A stretch of 51,316 nucleotides of DNA from Candidatus Stoquefichus sp. (GTDB lineage Bacteria > Bacillota_I > Bacilli_A > Erysipelotrichales > Coprobacillaceae): the NCBI GenBank assembly GCA_021768625.1, contig JAETUM010000014.1:1-51316 (forward strand), read 5' to 3'. Shown in pieces: positions 26,701 through 41,700 of this stretch (its first letter is position 1; every line of letters begins with the position of its first letter). The notes under the pieces are model-generated. The model was given only the letters and a program-made list of their open reading frames with translations. It was not told where the DNA came from and searched no databases. The position numbers and the translations under genes were made by a program.

Positions 26701-29700
26701 CAATATCGTCGTTATTGGCCTACAACTTATTCATGTGCTTGGGCAGATAGCTATTATGATGCTGCTGATTTGAATTCAACTGCAAAAGTATATGTTTATA
26801 GAGAAAATAACTATGTTATGAAGGGTGTTCATGACAATCCAACGGTTAATTATGACGATAATGTTAAATATGCAAATTACAATGAATTTGCTGTAAGTTT
26901 TTATCGAGGTATTCAATCTACAAATAACAGTGGTAATAATCATGATTATCTAGCTGGTAATGGAGGCTGGGCATACCAAGATGCATTTGATTGGTCAGGA
27001 AAACATGCTTATAGTGACTTGGTTGTCTTAAAAGATACATTACCTGCAATTAGACCAGATGCAACAACTGGATATTATGGTTTTCTAACTCAAAAAATAT
27101 TTGTATCAAGTCAACTTTATAAATATGTTGATAAGATTAAGTTGCAGAAAAAACAGGTTAATGAATCAGGAGCAGCAACAGCATTAGCTGATGCAGATAA
27201 ATATATCACATTAAGTAAGTCAGATTTGAAAGCAAGTACAACAAAATCAGGATATTATGAAATATTAATTAACTATGGAACAAATGATAATCCAGCAACA
27301 AATGAAATTGTGTTAGGAAAAGATCAATTCATAGAAAATTATGAAATAACTTTAAAAGATTTACCAGGTAATGGGGACTATGCAAGAGAACTTACAAATA
27401 ATAGTCAACGTGTTACTGTAGATGCACATGGTAATCAAAATAATGTTGATATTTTCGTTGGTGGAGAAGTTTATCTTGTTAGAGGTATTCATCCTGTTGA
27501 AGATGCTCTTAATAAGATTACGTCAACAACTTATAAGGAAGTCACAAGAGAACCTGATGCAAAAGTAACAACAAAACTTCAAGATTCATATGAAGATGGA
27601 TATATGCGAGGATATCGTTTACCATTCCAAGCAGGTTTTGATATTACTTCAATGAATAATCGTGATATTTATGATTATGATACAACAGGAGCAGGTAAAA
27701 ATTTAAATCCAACAAATGCACCTTATGAAGTTAAAATATGGAATAGAACAGATACAAATCAAGATGCTGGAAAATCTTCAACTATTAAAACAGCTACTGT
27801 TACAAATACTATGCATAGTAGTTATCGTTTAAAACATATTAATATACCAAAAGAATTTATAGATGGAGATTGGTTTAATGTTTCTCAATTAACATTAAAT
27901 TATAATGGACATAGTATTAATTTGAGTTTGGCTGATTTAAAGAAAAACGATGGTGGATATTTTACATTAGATAGTAGTAGTAATAATTATGTATTTGATG
28001 TAAATAAATATGTAAGAGAACATGTTAGTGAATTTGCGACATATGGAGTTGCAAATACAACAGATACTTATGTAAGAGAACAAGTGACAAGTTTTGTGAT
28101 TGTATTCCAATCTGCAAATATTGATTTGAAGAATGATGATACAGTATTAAAAGGTGGACAATATTTAAGTCCAGACAAAACAGATAAACCAGCATTTACA
28201 TATGATGGAATTTATGTAGATCGTAATACAACTGATATAGCAGTTGATCAATGGACAGAGGATTCAAGACCAACAGTTATTAATGATCGATTTGATTATT
28301 GGTCTGGAACTTCATTAACAAATACAGTTAATGTGGGATTTGTAGCATCTAACTTAAATGCTGAGGCTTATCAAGGTAATTTATCAGGTACTGATCCAGA
28401 TGATTATTATAGAATTCAAAATCTAGTGGGAACTATGATTGTTAATATGTCAAGGGGATCATTAGTTAATGGAGTCAATAGTTTTGCGTATGACCGTGAT
28501 AAGAAAGCAACTTCAACAGAACAACTTGCTGTTGATAGTGGTCATTTATTACCTGATGATTATATTGAATATCATTTGACTGTGGGAGCAAAAGAAGATA
28601 GTAAATTACCAATATATCATCCAGATGTTCGATTTACAGCTCCAAAAGGGCAAAGAATTGTTGGATGGAAAATAGAAACTCCATTTAATCAAACAACAAA
28701 AATATCTAATGAAGATATTACAGCGACTGTTAAAGATGGAACAACAGATTTACCTTTTGAAAAGGATAAAGTATATTCATTAGTAGGAATTGAAGATCAT
28801 TATATAGAAACAAATTATAAGGAATTGAATATTTCTGTAGGTGATTTAACTAAGTCAGACGAATTTAACTTAGTTCAACCAGGAGATAAGGTAAAGATTA
28901 CAGTTATCACACAGTTAACAAATGAAACACCTGCCTTTGAAGGTGTCAAGGTGGAACAAGCTAAGTTTGAGGCAGCAGCAAATCCTAAGCATACATATTC
29001 ACAATATATGATTCATCATGAAACAGGTGGTGCTGGATCAGGATATTGTGACTCAACAAATGCTTATCATAGTCACGATGGAATTTATTATTATCGTTAT
29101 GATAAAGATTTCTATAGAGTAAATGGTAACCCATATACAGGACAAACATATACTTCTGAAGTAAGAAGTGGTGTTCAGTTCTTTGATAATACTCAAAATT
29201 TAGGAATTGAATATTCGTATAACAGCAATCTTTATCATTTTGATAGACAAGGTATGACAATTAAGAGTTATGGAGCTAATAAAACAGCAGTTACTAATAA
29301 TACTCTTCATACATTAGATAGTGCAACATTTACGATGGCATTTTTATCAGAATCAAATGGAAGATTTTATAAAGGTTTTGATCTTACGGAAAAACCAACA
29401 TTCACATATCCAACAAATATGGTAGAAAATAGACCAATTAAGGTTGAGTATTGTTATTTTGATGATGATTCCTTTGTAGAAGAGGGTGTTTATGCTAATA
29501 CTGCAACTGAAACATGGATTGAAGAAGAAAATATAGTCTTTGCTGATGAATTATTAGAAGAAGATAAGGCAGCTGGAAAACGTCTTGCAAGAGATGCAGT
29601 CAAGATAAGATGGACATATTATGATATTCCAGCTAAGGGTACTGATGGAAATATTATTACATTTGCTTCAGCTACTAATCCGTTTGTATTAAATGGTGAA

Positions 29701-32700
29701 GGACGTTATCGAGACATTAGAACTGATGCTCAAAAACAAACAACACCATATGCTGATCGTTATACAATGAAATTAGATACAAATTATGTATTTACACATA
29801 AACATTCTGAAGATTTAGACAATACAATTGGAGATGAGACTAATACTGCTTATTTTGAAGAAAGTCTTCAATTTACTGGAAGTGGATCAACTACAAAAAT
29901 AATTGCTCGTGAAAGACCAATTCTTACACTTCACACACAAATATTTGATAGCGAAGAAAATGCTTCAGAAGCATATAATGCAAGTAAAGCACAGAAAACA
30001 GGATATAGACCAAATGATATAGTATGGTTTAAAACAACTGTTCTTAATCATGCTTTAACTGCAGCACAGGCTGATACTGGAATACAAGGAGCGTTATTGG
30101 ATCCAATTATTTATGATAAGATTCCAGAGTATATTACAACAAGTGGATTAGATAATAATCAAATAACTATTGTATGGTATGACAAAGATGGAAATCCAAA
30201 AGATGTACCAAACTATGAAATCAAGAAGAGAGTTGTTAATGATGTCGCTGATTATGGTGGAGATATGATTACAACAAAGGCTGATACTGATGGTTCAGGT
30301 AAAGGCGATGGGCATGCTTTTGCAGACTTATATAGTAATAACAATACTGAGACAACATCTATAAATTATAATTTGTATAGTATTGAGTTTGAAAAAGGTA
30401 CACGTTTAGAGATTGGAGAAAAGATAGAAGTACATTATTCTGCAACAATACGTGAAGAAAACCTTCCATTAGCTTATAGTACAAGAGGAGATAAGACATT
30501 TGTAGACTATTATCCTAAGATGGGCGAATATACTCAAAGAGGTAGTGGGTACGAATCTTCATATGGTTATACAGCAAGTTCTTATCCATATATTGGAAGA
30601 TTTGATAATAATCCAAGTGAATATTATGGAAGTATTGAAAAGTTCTCAAATGATAATGTCATGATGGATATGAATTATTTACAACATGATGTAGGATTAA
30701 GTGGAACAAGAAATCCAAATATAGATAAATATGAGTATCTAAAAGATTCATATGTTTATATGCCAGGAACATCAAATGATGGAACTGGAATCAATGATAA
30801 TTATGGTGGTTCTAATGGATACTTAAAAGATTTTGATATGTGTGTAACATCATATCAACAACAAACAAGATATGTACCAACACTGACTGTAAATAAGCTA
30901 GACCAGTTACCACAGAGTGAAAGCTATGTAAATCCGGCCAATAATCGAGCAAGAGATTATTACTCAAGGTTGTTATCGTTAAGAAATAGAAGTTATGATT
31001 GGCAGGATGTAGAGAGTCATGAAGATGCAGTTATATGGACACAATCAAGAACACACTTACAAACTGCTTGGTTAGCAACAAGTTCTCAAATGTATAGTCA
31101 GACAGGTAATTACTTATCTGGAACAGAGTATATACCAACAGCATGGAGTGGTAAGGCTGATCCACATTATAATTATACAAGAGGAGATTATAGTGGTGAT
31201 GATAACTGGCGACATAAGTTGTATCGTGATGATAATGTTACAGCATTAGAATATGATCAAAATTATATGTCTCGAATAGGAGCATATAACTATGGAGATT
31301 GGGATTTAACAAGTGGAATAGAATTTATATATGTTCTTCCTAGAGGAGTAGAACCACGATTGAATGATGATGGAAGTTTAGATTTGTCTTCATTAAAAGG
31401 ATACATTTTAAACGGTGGAGATTCAAAGAATCCATCATATAGTCAAATAGATTCAAGCAATATTCATGTATCTGTTCTTCAAAAAGCAGGGGAAGATAAT
31501 GGATATTATTCACCAAATGTTATGCAAGATCCTATTATCAATCAATATTTGAATAGAACAACACATAACTATGCAAATGAAGAAAAGAAATATTATACAA
31601 GTGAAGATGGAACACCATGGGTATTGAAAGTAACTGTTAATCAACCATTAAAGAAATGGTTTAATAGAAAAACAGATACTGGATATATGATGTTAATAGA
31701 TATACCAACACATGTTTATAAGACAAATCCAAGTGAATATTGGTATGATGAAGTTATGGCAAGACCATTAGATGTTAATGATCAGGATAGTTTATATTAT
31801 CAGATTTACGATGTAACATCATATTGGGGAAATAATCTTCCAAGAAGTAGTGATTTTATTAGTACACAATATGCAGGTATGGATTATATGTGGAATAGTT
31901 ATTACTATGCTTATGGTGTTGGAAATGATGGTAGAACATATTTCTTAAATGGTTCACCAAATACACCATATATCAATGGAATGAATATTTCTAATAGAGA
32001 AGTTTCATCACAAAATAATGTAGATGATGCAGGCGGAAAAGAAAAGTTCGCAAGTGGTAAACGAAATACATATGCAAGTACAGGAACTCGTGCACATATG
32101 AGAAAACCAGTTATGAGAACTTGGACAACTGTAGGAAATAATAATATTGAAGGTAGAAATCTATCTGAATATTATGTGAATGGAGTAGGAGATAATTCAA
32201 AATTACATATTCATGTTGAAAATAAATATTACATGAATGATTCTGCACCAGATCATGATTGGTATTATCAAAACCATTATCAAAAGGTATATCATAATTA
32301 TTCTGTTGATGGTGGAAGTATGGGGACATTGTATTATCCAGTTGTTACAGATATCTTACCAGCAGGTATTGTACCAAAAGATGAAGATGGACATTTATTT
32401 ACAGAGGATAATGATGCTAATAAGTTAAAGACATTAAATTGGTCAATATCAGATAGAGATGGAGTATCAGTAGATGAAAAAGATTTATATGATGCAATAG
32501 TAGAATATGTGGAACTTGAAAGTGAAGAAGATGAAGGAAAAGTAGAAGGCAGATATAAGGTTACTTTTGTTCCTAAGTCAAAAGATGTTCGTGATGAAAA
32601 GAAAGCTAAAATCACATCTGGAAGTACACGTATTTTCTCATTTGATTTCTTTACAAAAAAATCACCTAGTAAGAAAACAAAGACAGGTTCGAATGATGAT

Positions 32701-35700
32701 TTGTTATTCCAATATCAAAAGAACCATAACTATATATCAAGTCAATTAGATAACTTTAAATTCTTGATTGATTCAGATATGAGCGGTAATCCATATTGGG
32801 TAGGTAATGTATTTAAAGCTTACTGGGGTACATATTATCAGTATTATTTAAACCCATCTCCAGGAGATAATCGTAAGGATTCTGTTTATGCTGAATATCA
32901 ATATTATTCTAATACACCTCAATATCGTCTTTCTGGTGGAGTGATTCCAAATAGTAAGGTTACAAATAGTTTAGGTACTTATTCACTTTTGGATGCAACA
33001 GATGAAGGTGGAAATAAACGATATAGTGAAAATCAAGAGATGCAGCTAGAGGATTATAGTTCAATTCGTTGGAAGTTATTATTGAATGATAAAGATTTCA
33101 ATAGAAATGACAGTGATTCAACAACAGATGCAGAAATAACAACAATAGATACAGGTATTCATACATCAAATCGTATTCGTGTTAAACATCCAGGAATAGA
33201 AAACGTCAGCTATGTATCAAAGACTCCAGCAGTTAATGATACGGATTTAGGTGGACGTTCTCCAGAAGGATATTCTAAGAAGAAGTATGAATATTATCCA
33301 AATAAAGAAACATATATGCAATATGGGGACAACCTATATTACAATGTAAAAGTAAGTAACCATAGTACAAGTGATACAGATTATACTCATAAGGGAAATG
33401 TATTACATTCTAAAATTCATGTTACATTTGTATTACCATCAATTGTAAGTTATCGTAAGAATGATGATGATAGATTCTATGTTATTTATACTGATTCAAA
33501 TGGTCAAAAACAAAAGGTTACATTTAAAGAATTAGAAGAATCTGGATATACAGTTAATCTTGTTAAACAAGAAATTAATGATGATGGTACTGAAACTGTT
33601 GTCTTTGATATTATTACATCTGGAGAAAATACTAAAGAAAAGATAACTTATCAAGACTTTGTTGATGGATATAAGTTACCAGGATATTTTGGAACTGGAG
33701 ATAGTTTTGTATTTGGTATAAAAACAGTTATTGATCATATTGGAGCAAGTGATACACTTCTTATTGATGAAAAAGCATGGGATGATAATTATAGAGCAGA
33801 TACATATGTATCATTACATGATAATGATGGAACATACTTACAAGAAATGTATCCAGATGGTCAATTTGATAAAGTTGATGAGCAAGATATTTCTGGAGCT
33901 AACTATATAAGAAAAACAATTGATGATCTTGATAATGGTATAGATTTAGATCTTGATGATGAGAAAGATATATATGCAAGTGATGTTACTGCAAAAGTCA
34001 CTGTATTAAAACCAGAAGCAGTTGTACGTGTTGACACATCAGTGAGTAGGGTATTAATTACTAACCCAGATGCTGAAATTGTTGTTGCAGAAGATCCAAC
34101 TGTAAAAGGTGCAAGAAAAATGACAATTTATGTTGATGAAGCTATTAACAAAGAAGGTGCAGTGCCAGAATTTATCATTGATTATCGTATTCCATTCCAT
34201 GGAAAATCAGAAGGTAGCCGTGAAGAGGCAACTATTAATGATAATGATATTTATCCATATGTTTATGCAATTGGAACTGGTAAGTGGATGATACCAGAAA
34301 GTGCAGGAAGTGAAGAATATCGCAAAGAATTAGCTGATCACTTGAAAGTACATGTTTATGCACTTGTCAGTGAAAATCAGCCAGCAGTAGATGATGTATC
34401 TTATCAGATACCTGGTGAAGAAACAGGAAACTGGATTGAGTTAACTGATAAAGCAGGTGTCAGCATTGATGAAAATCATATTATTGATTTAAGTGATGAA
34501 CATGCAGATATTAGAAATAAGATTTATCAACTTAGATATGTTGTTACAGCTGATTCAGATAGAAAAAATACAGAAGAAACAAGGAAATATGTCGTTCCTA
34601 AAGGATTTAGATTAGATATAGATGCTGATCCAAACCAAGATGGAAATCAAGAAATGGATGATATTGATCCAAAGCATCATAATCTTGATAAACTTCCTGA
34701 TTCAGTGGTATCAGATATACTATTTGATACAAGTGGAAATATTAAAGATATTAATAAAGTAGGAAATGCTGCATTTGTTATAACAACTGCAACACATACT
34801 AAAGAAGAAAATCAACATGTTAACCACTTTGCAAAAGTATGGGCAAGATACGATGATACACAAATTGGAACTTTAAGTGAAAGTTCACGTGCAGGATATT
34901 ATATCAGTCGTGAAATCCCAACTTTACAAGTTGATTTATCAGTTAATTACTTTAAACGTCAAAGTAGAACAAATGAAGATGGAGTAAGAGAATATTATTA
35001 TTCATGGGTTCCAAACTTTGTTATTGATAGTTCAAGTTCAATGTTGAGGTATAGTGCAACATTGTCAAACTTAACACAAGAGCAAATCATAGGTGCAGAT
35101 TTAGATGGGGAGCCTGATAATGCTACAAATCCACAATTAGCAACAGTATTACCATATGTTCAAGATATTAGTAATATTAAAGATAGTTCTTCTCCAAATT
35201 TATATAATTATAAGTTCTATAAATACGTAGAGTATGCTGGAGATGATTCTAAAACAGAATCTATCAGCAAAGGATATGAATCTACAGATAGACTTATAGC
35301 AAGTGAGTCTACTTGGACATGGCATATAGAAGATGAAGAAGGCAATATCATTGAAAACTCTGGTGTTAAGAACGTTAACTTAAGAATGTATGATAAGGCA
35401 GTAGATTTAACGAATTTACAAAGACGTGTTATGACATGGGATTTCCAAGGAACATTACAACCAGGGCAAAAAATCGTTATTGATTATATGGTACCTATTT
35501 CTACAAAGGAAAATGGTGTTGTTAGTTCATCCTTGCTAGAATGTAAATCTTATGGATTTAAAGAAGGTACATTTAATCCATATATTCCAATTTCAGATAA
35601 TGCAAATGAAACGTATGCACTTGAGCTTGATACACGTGATATCAATGATAATGAATTGATGAAGAGTGAAATTACATTAGTTAAATCATTAGGTGGATTG

Positions 35701-38700
35701 TCTTTCGCTTCAAATAAATCATTTACACGTATTAAAACATCACATTCTGAATATGGAAGTGGTCTAACCGCTTCAGGAAACGGAAATACAAGACCTTCTG
35801 TTGTACCAGAAGGATCAGATTATTCATTTACAACGACAATATTGAATCCAGACTCTATGGAAAATGATGAAGGGTATAAACATCCAATTATATATGATGT
35901 TTTACCATTTGTAGGAGATAGAACTCTTATAACAGATACACCACGTAATACAAAATGGAGAGGATATATCTATTTAGATTCCATTGAAGCTGAAAAACAA
36001 TATGGAACAAGTTCGGGTGTAAAGACTGAAAAATTAGTGGATGGTAAAACAGTTCAAGTATGGGTTGGACCATTTAGAAAAGAAAATGGAAAGATAACTG
36101 CCCTTGAAATTAGTGATTTACCAGACTTTGAAAAGACAAAGGATAAAGAATTCTATAAGTCAATTTATGGTGAAACTGCTAGTGCTATAGCAGAAAAACA
36201 AAAATACTTTGTGCGTTTAAGTGAATTATTGGCTCTTAAGTCTAGTAATCCAGAACAATTTGAAGAATTACAAAGATCAGTTCAAGCGGTTTATGCAGAA
36301 CCAAGTTCAGACTTTGTATTAAAAGGAGCTACAAAGTTTACAGTAACATATAGTATGAAAGCACCATTAAATCTTCCAATGTATCCAGAATACGTTACAG
36401 AAGATGATGCAGACTTAAAGAAAAAAGTAGCAGATCATTCTGGATGGAATACATTTGCTGCACAATCAGAAGATGAGCCAACAACAGAATCACCACAAGC
36501 AGGAGTTTATTTAGATGCTCCAGCTGATAAGGGATATATCGGACATTATGTATGGCTAGATGAAAGCTTTAATGCTCAATTTACTGATGAAGGAGAATAC
36601 TTCAAACGAGATGCAGATGGAAGATGGTTATTCAGTAAGGCAACAAAAGATTTAGATTATGATGGAAAACTAGATGATCCAGGTATTAATGGAGTTAAAG
36701 TTGAATTACTATCAGAAAAAGGATATCCAGTCAATCGTTTAGGAGAACCAGTTGTTGAGGTTGATGGAAAGTATCTTATTATTGATGAAAATACTGGTAA
36801 GATTGCGTTGAGTACAAGTGGACAACCAACATATACAATTTATGGACCTGAATACTATATAACTGAAAAAGATGCTTATGGAAATAATGGATATTTCATC
36901 ATATCTAATATTACTCCAGGAAAGTATAAGTTAAGATATACATTCCTAGAAGGAAAATATGATGAACATACATTAACGACAAGAACATTAGGAACAACAG
37001 GAACAGTTACAGGTGTAGATGTCTATCGCCAAGGTGATCATTTACCAGATTTAGGAAATAAAGGTGTTGGAGATTCACCATCAGATTATAAAGAAGTTAA
37101 TGGTTTGGTTGTACAAACAAAAGAAGCAATTCAAATTGATGCGATAGGAACAGATCCATCAACATATAAAGCATATGATGAAAAGATGACAAGTTATGAT
37201 GTAGGAATTGCGCATTCGTATATTTATGGTGGATATGCTTGGTTTGACGAAAGTCCAGATCCAAATAATCCTGAGCAAACAATAAGTGATGGAATTATGG
37301 ATGATGGAGAAAGAAGATTAGAAAATGTTGACATTCAATTCTATGAAGTTGATGAAGATGGAACAAGAAAAGAGACTTATGATGGAAACGGAGAGATAGC
37401 AAAAGTTACAACAGATGAGAATGGATATTTTGAAATTGCATTGTATCCATATAAGAGTTATGTTGCAATAGCTGATACAAGCCGATTAAAAGATAAAGTC
37501 TATAAACCAACTCCATTTACAATAACTACAAATCCATTGGAAAGAGCTGATGATAATGATCAGGAAATGGATAAGAATAAGAAGAATGTATCATTTATCT
37601 TTAAAACAGGACCAGTTATTGATGAGGCAACAGGAAAACCAATCATGACAGATAAAAAGAGTCATGGAAAATTCATTAAGTTAGGATTTGGATTTGTTGA
37701 AGCTGGAAAAGGATTCATAGGAAAGAATATCTTCAATGATAAAAACTATGATGGAATTAGAAATCAATATACAGATGCCCAAGGTAATGTTGTTAGTGAA
37801 CCAGGAATTGATGGAATCAATTTAATACTAGAACAATACTATTATGATACAGTAGATAACAAATGGAAATATGTAGAAGATGGTGATAGAACACTTATTA
37901 GTTCAGGAGGAGCATACATTTTCCAAAATGTTAGAACAACTTATACAAGTGAAGAGGATGAAATATATTTAGCTGGATATAGAGTGAAGTTAGATACATC
38001 TACAATTCCAGAAGGATATACCCCTACAAAATATTATATGGGTAATGGAGTCTTAGATAGTGATTTACCAGTTGATAGTAATGATAGATATCGTTATCTC
38101 AGTGATATATTGATAATTGCAGATGATGTAACAGATAATCCAATTGGAGATAACATATTGGAAGTTAATGGTAGAATATATGACACATCAGATGGAATCA
38201 TGATTTTGGATAATGATGCAGGATTTACGACAATGGATAAGTCAGTGATACGAGGAAAAGTCTGGGATGACAAGAACTATGATGGACAACAAAATCAATA
38301 TCAAAATGCAGATGGCGATGATGTCGATGAAGAAGGAATAAGTGGAATAGAATTACAGTTAGTTCCTTACTATTATGATAATAGTTGGAAGGCATTAGGT
38401 TCAGATGTTAATGATGCATATAGACAAAAAGTGACAACAGATAAGAATGGAAATTATCAATTCACAGGTGTTCCATCGTATATTACGATAGACAATAAAG
38501 ACTATATCGTATCATATAAGATTAAAGTAGTTAGTGACATATCACAAATAGACTATGCAGTTTCTAGATATCATGTAGGAAATAAATCTACAGACAGTGA
38601 TCTCATCAAAGAAACAATGTTATTGAATGAAAGCAGTGATTATATTATTGTTGCTAAAAAGGTTGCAGATACAAATGACCAAGCAACAATCAATAAAGAT

Positions 38701-41700
38701 TATGGAAAAGAAACATTAGGTAACCATACAATGTTTATTCATAACAAATTAGGATACTTTGATAAGAATAAAGTTGTGAATGTAAAAGGCTATGATGCAG
38801 GATTAAAGGCATTTGAAAAGGATAGCATAGCAGGAAGAGTCTGGGAAGACAAAGATTACAACGGAATTATGGATGAAACAGAATCTGGAATTCCAGCAGT
38901 CGAGTTAAAACTAGATAGATATTATCTAGATACAAAGACAAGCAAATGGATAAAAGATACAGATTTCAATAAAGAAAATGTCACAACAGATGCAAATGGA
39001 GACTATAAGTTTGAGGACTTAGATACATATGCATATATTGAAGGGCAATATTATTTAGCAGGATACAAGGTATCAGTTGTAACAGAACCAGATAGAGCAG
39101 TTTATGGAATCACACTTTATCGTCAGGAGACAGAGGGTCGAAACAGTGATTTAAGAAAAGATTTATCACTAAATGAAAGCAATGAATATATTATTATTGC
39201 AGATGAAACGAAAACTCCAAAAAATAATCCATATATTATTGAATATGATAATAAAGAATATGATCTAATAGAAGCAAAAGCAATGAATGAATATGATGCA
39301 GGATATATCAAATATCCAGTATCAAAGATTACAGGAAGTGTTTTTGAAGATTTAGATTATGATGGATTATTGAATGGTGAAGATGGATTCTTAGATAGTT
39401 TAAAAGAAGCTATTGTAGACAATAAGATTATTATTACAGCAACAGCATATTATTATGATGACGGATGGAAGCTATACCAACCAGAAGGAGCTGACAATCA
39501 GACATATACAGCAGAAGTCACATCAGCTGATAGTGATGGAAAATATGAAATAGAGGTTCCAACACAATTCAATGTAGATGGAACAAGTAGACTTGCTGGA
39601 TATAAGTTAAATGTCAATATTGTACCAGATGGATATCATATGACGAAATATCTCAAGAACAAAGGAATAGGAGATAGTAGTCTCATTAAAAATGATGAAG
39701 TATATGAAATAACAAAAACAGGACATAAAACTGGATATCTAGGAAAGCTTGAAGAAGAGTATAAAGGTATTATTGTTGCAGCAAATCCAGTGGATAAAGA
39801 AACATTGAAAGATAATGTTAATATGCAAGAAGGATATGATGTTGCAAGAGGAAGAACACTCAAGGATTATAATGCTGGTTATACAAAGATACAAACTTCA
39901 GCTATAGAAGGAATCTCATTTGAAGATATTAACTATGATGGAATTTATGATTCTAACATAGATGAAATTCTTTCTAATGCTCAAGTAGGAATCAAGCGTT
40001 ACTACTATGATAATGGAGAATGGATATTGGATAATGAAGCAGCAATTGATCCAAATACAGGTGAAGAATTATCAGAATATTATCAAACATTGACAACAGA
40101 TGAAAAAGGATATTATAAATTTGATAATCTTCCTACATATAAGCAAATGAGTGAAGATGATAAAGATATTCGCTTGTATGGATATACAGTATGGTATCTA
40201 GGAGGAATTGATAGCTTAGCTGTCACAAAATATCAAATTAATAATGGTATCAATGATAGTGCTTTACAGGTTGACAGTAATCAAATTGTCAAGAAAGATG
40301 GAAGTATACCAGAAATGAAGAATGGATATACAATTGTGGCAGAAAAGGTAGAAGATATTGAAGATGAATCATTATCATATGTTGTAGAAGGATATGATAT
40401 AGCAGATGGCCGAACAAGACAAAATTACAATCTAGGATTCACAAACTATCAGGAAGGTATCATTGAAGGAAAAGCTTTCATTGAAGAAGATTACAATGGT
40501 ATCTTTGATGAACATGACAAAGGATTGGCAGATATTGAAGTTGGAATCAAGCGATATATCTATAATCCAAATACAAAAGAATGGGCATTAGCACAAGATG
40601 AAGAGCAAGAATATTTTGCAACAACAAAGACCGACAGTGAAGGATATTATAAATTCCAAGACTTAGGAACATACACAAGTGTAAATGGAGTCAAATATCT
40701 ATATGGATATAAAGTATGGCTAATCAAAGGACTTGAGGAAACACCAGTTACAAAATATCAAACAAATCATGGTATTAATGACAATGCATTAATGGTAGAA
40801 ACAAATCAAATTGTGAAGAAAGATGGTAATATACCAGAAATAAAGGATGGTTATATCATAGTTGCGGATAAACCAGAAGATTTATCAAATGTAGATCCAT
40901 TCTATACAATAGACGGATATGACATTATAGCAGCAAAACGAAGAGATAACTATAATATCGGATATGTACCATATCAAATGGGAAGCATTGAAGGTATGGC
41001 ATTTGATGATTTAGATTATGATGGAATCTTCACAGCAGAAGATAGAGTATTAAAAGGCGTAGAAATAGGATTGAAGTGCTATTATTATGATAGTGAAGAT
41101 AAGAAGTGGCATGAAGCAGGAGCTATGCCAATTGAAGGCGAAAGCAGTCAAGAACAATATATCGCAATTACAGAGACAGATGATAAAGGATATTATATCT
41201 TTGATGAATTGCCAAGCTTTATACAAATAAGTGAGACAGAAAGATACCTTTATGGATATGAATTGTGGATGTTAAGTGAAGATGGAGATCGATTGATTAC
41301 AAAATATCAAATGAATAATGGAGAGAGGGACAGTGCAACAATAGCAGCCACTCACCAGGTTATTAAGAAAGATAAGACATTACCAGAGATGAAGGAAGGA
41401 TATATCATCATAGGAGATAACATCAAAGGACAAACAGATGTTAACACAAGATATGTTATCGAAGGATATGATATAGTTAAGGGAGCACATCGCATAGAAT
41501 ATAATATGGGATTTGTACCTAAAGAAAAATATCATATACAAGGAAATATCTGGGAAGATTTAGATTATGATGGAATTGACAATGATGATAAGAAGATGAA
41601 AGGCATCGAAGTAACATTGGAAAGATACTATTTCTTGAATGGAGAATGGCAAGAGATGGAAGAGAAGACAACAATGGAGACAGATGCACAAGGAAATTAC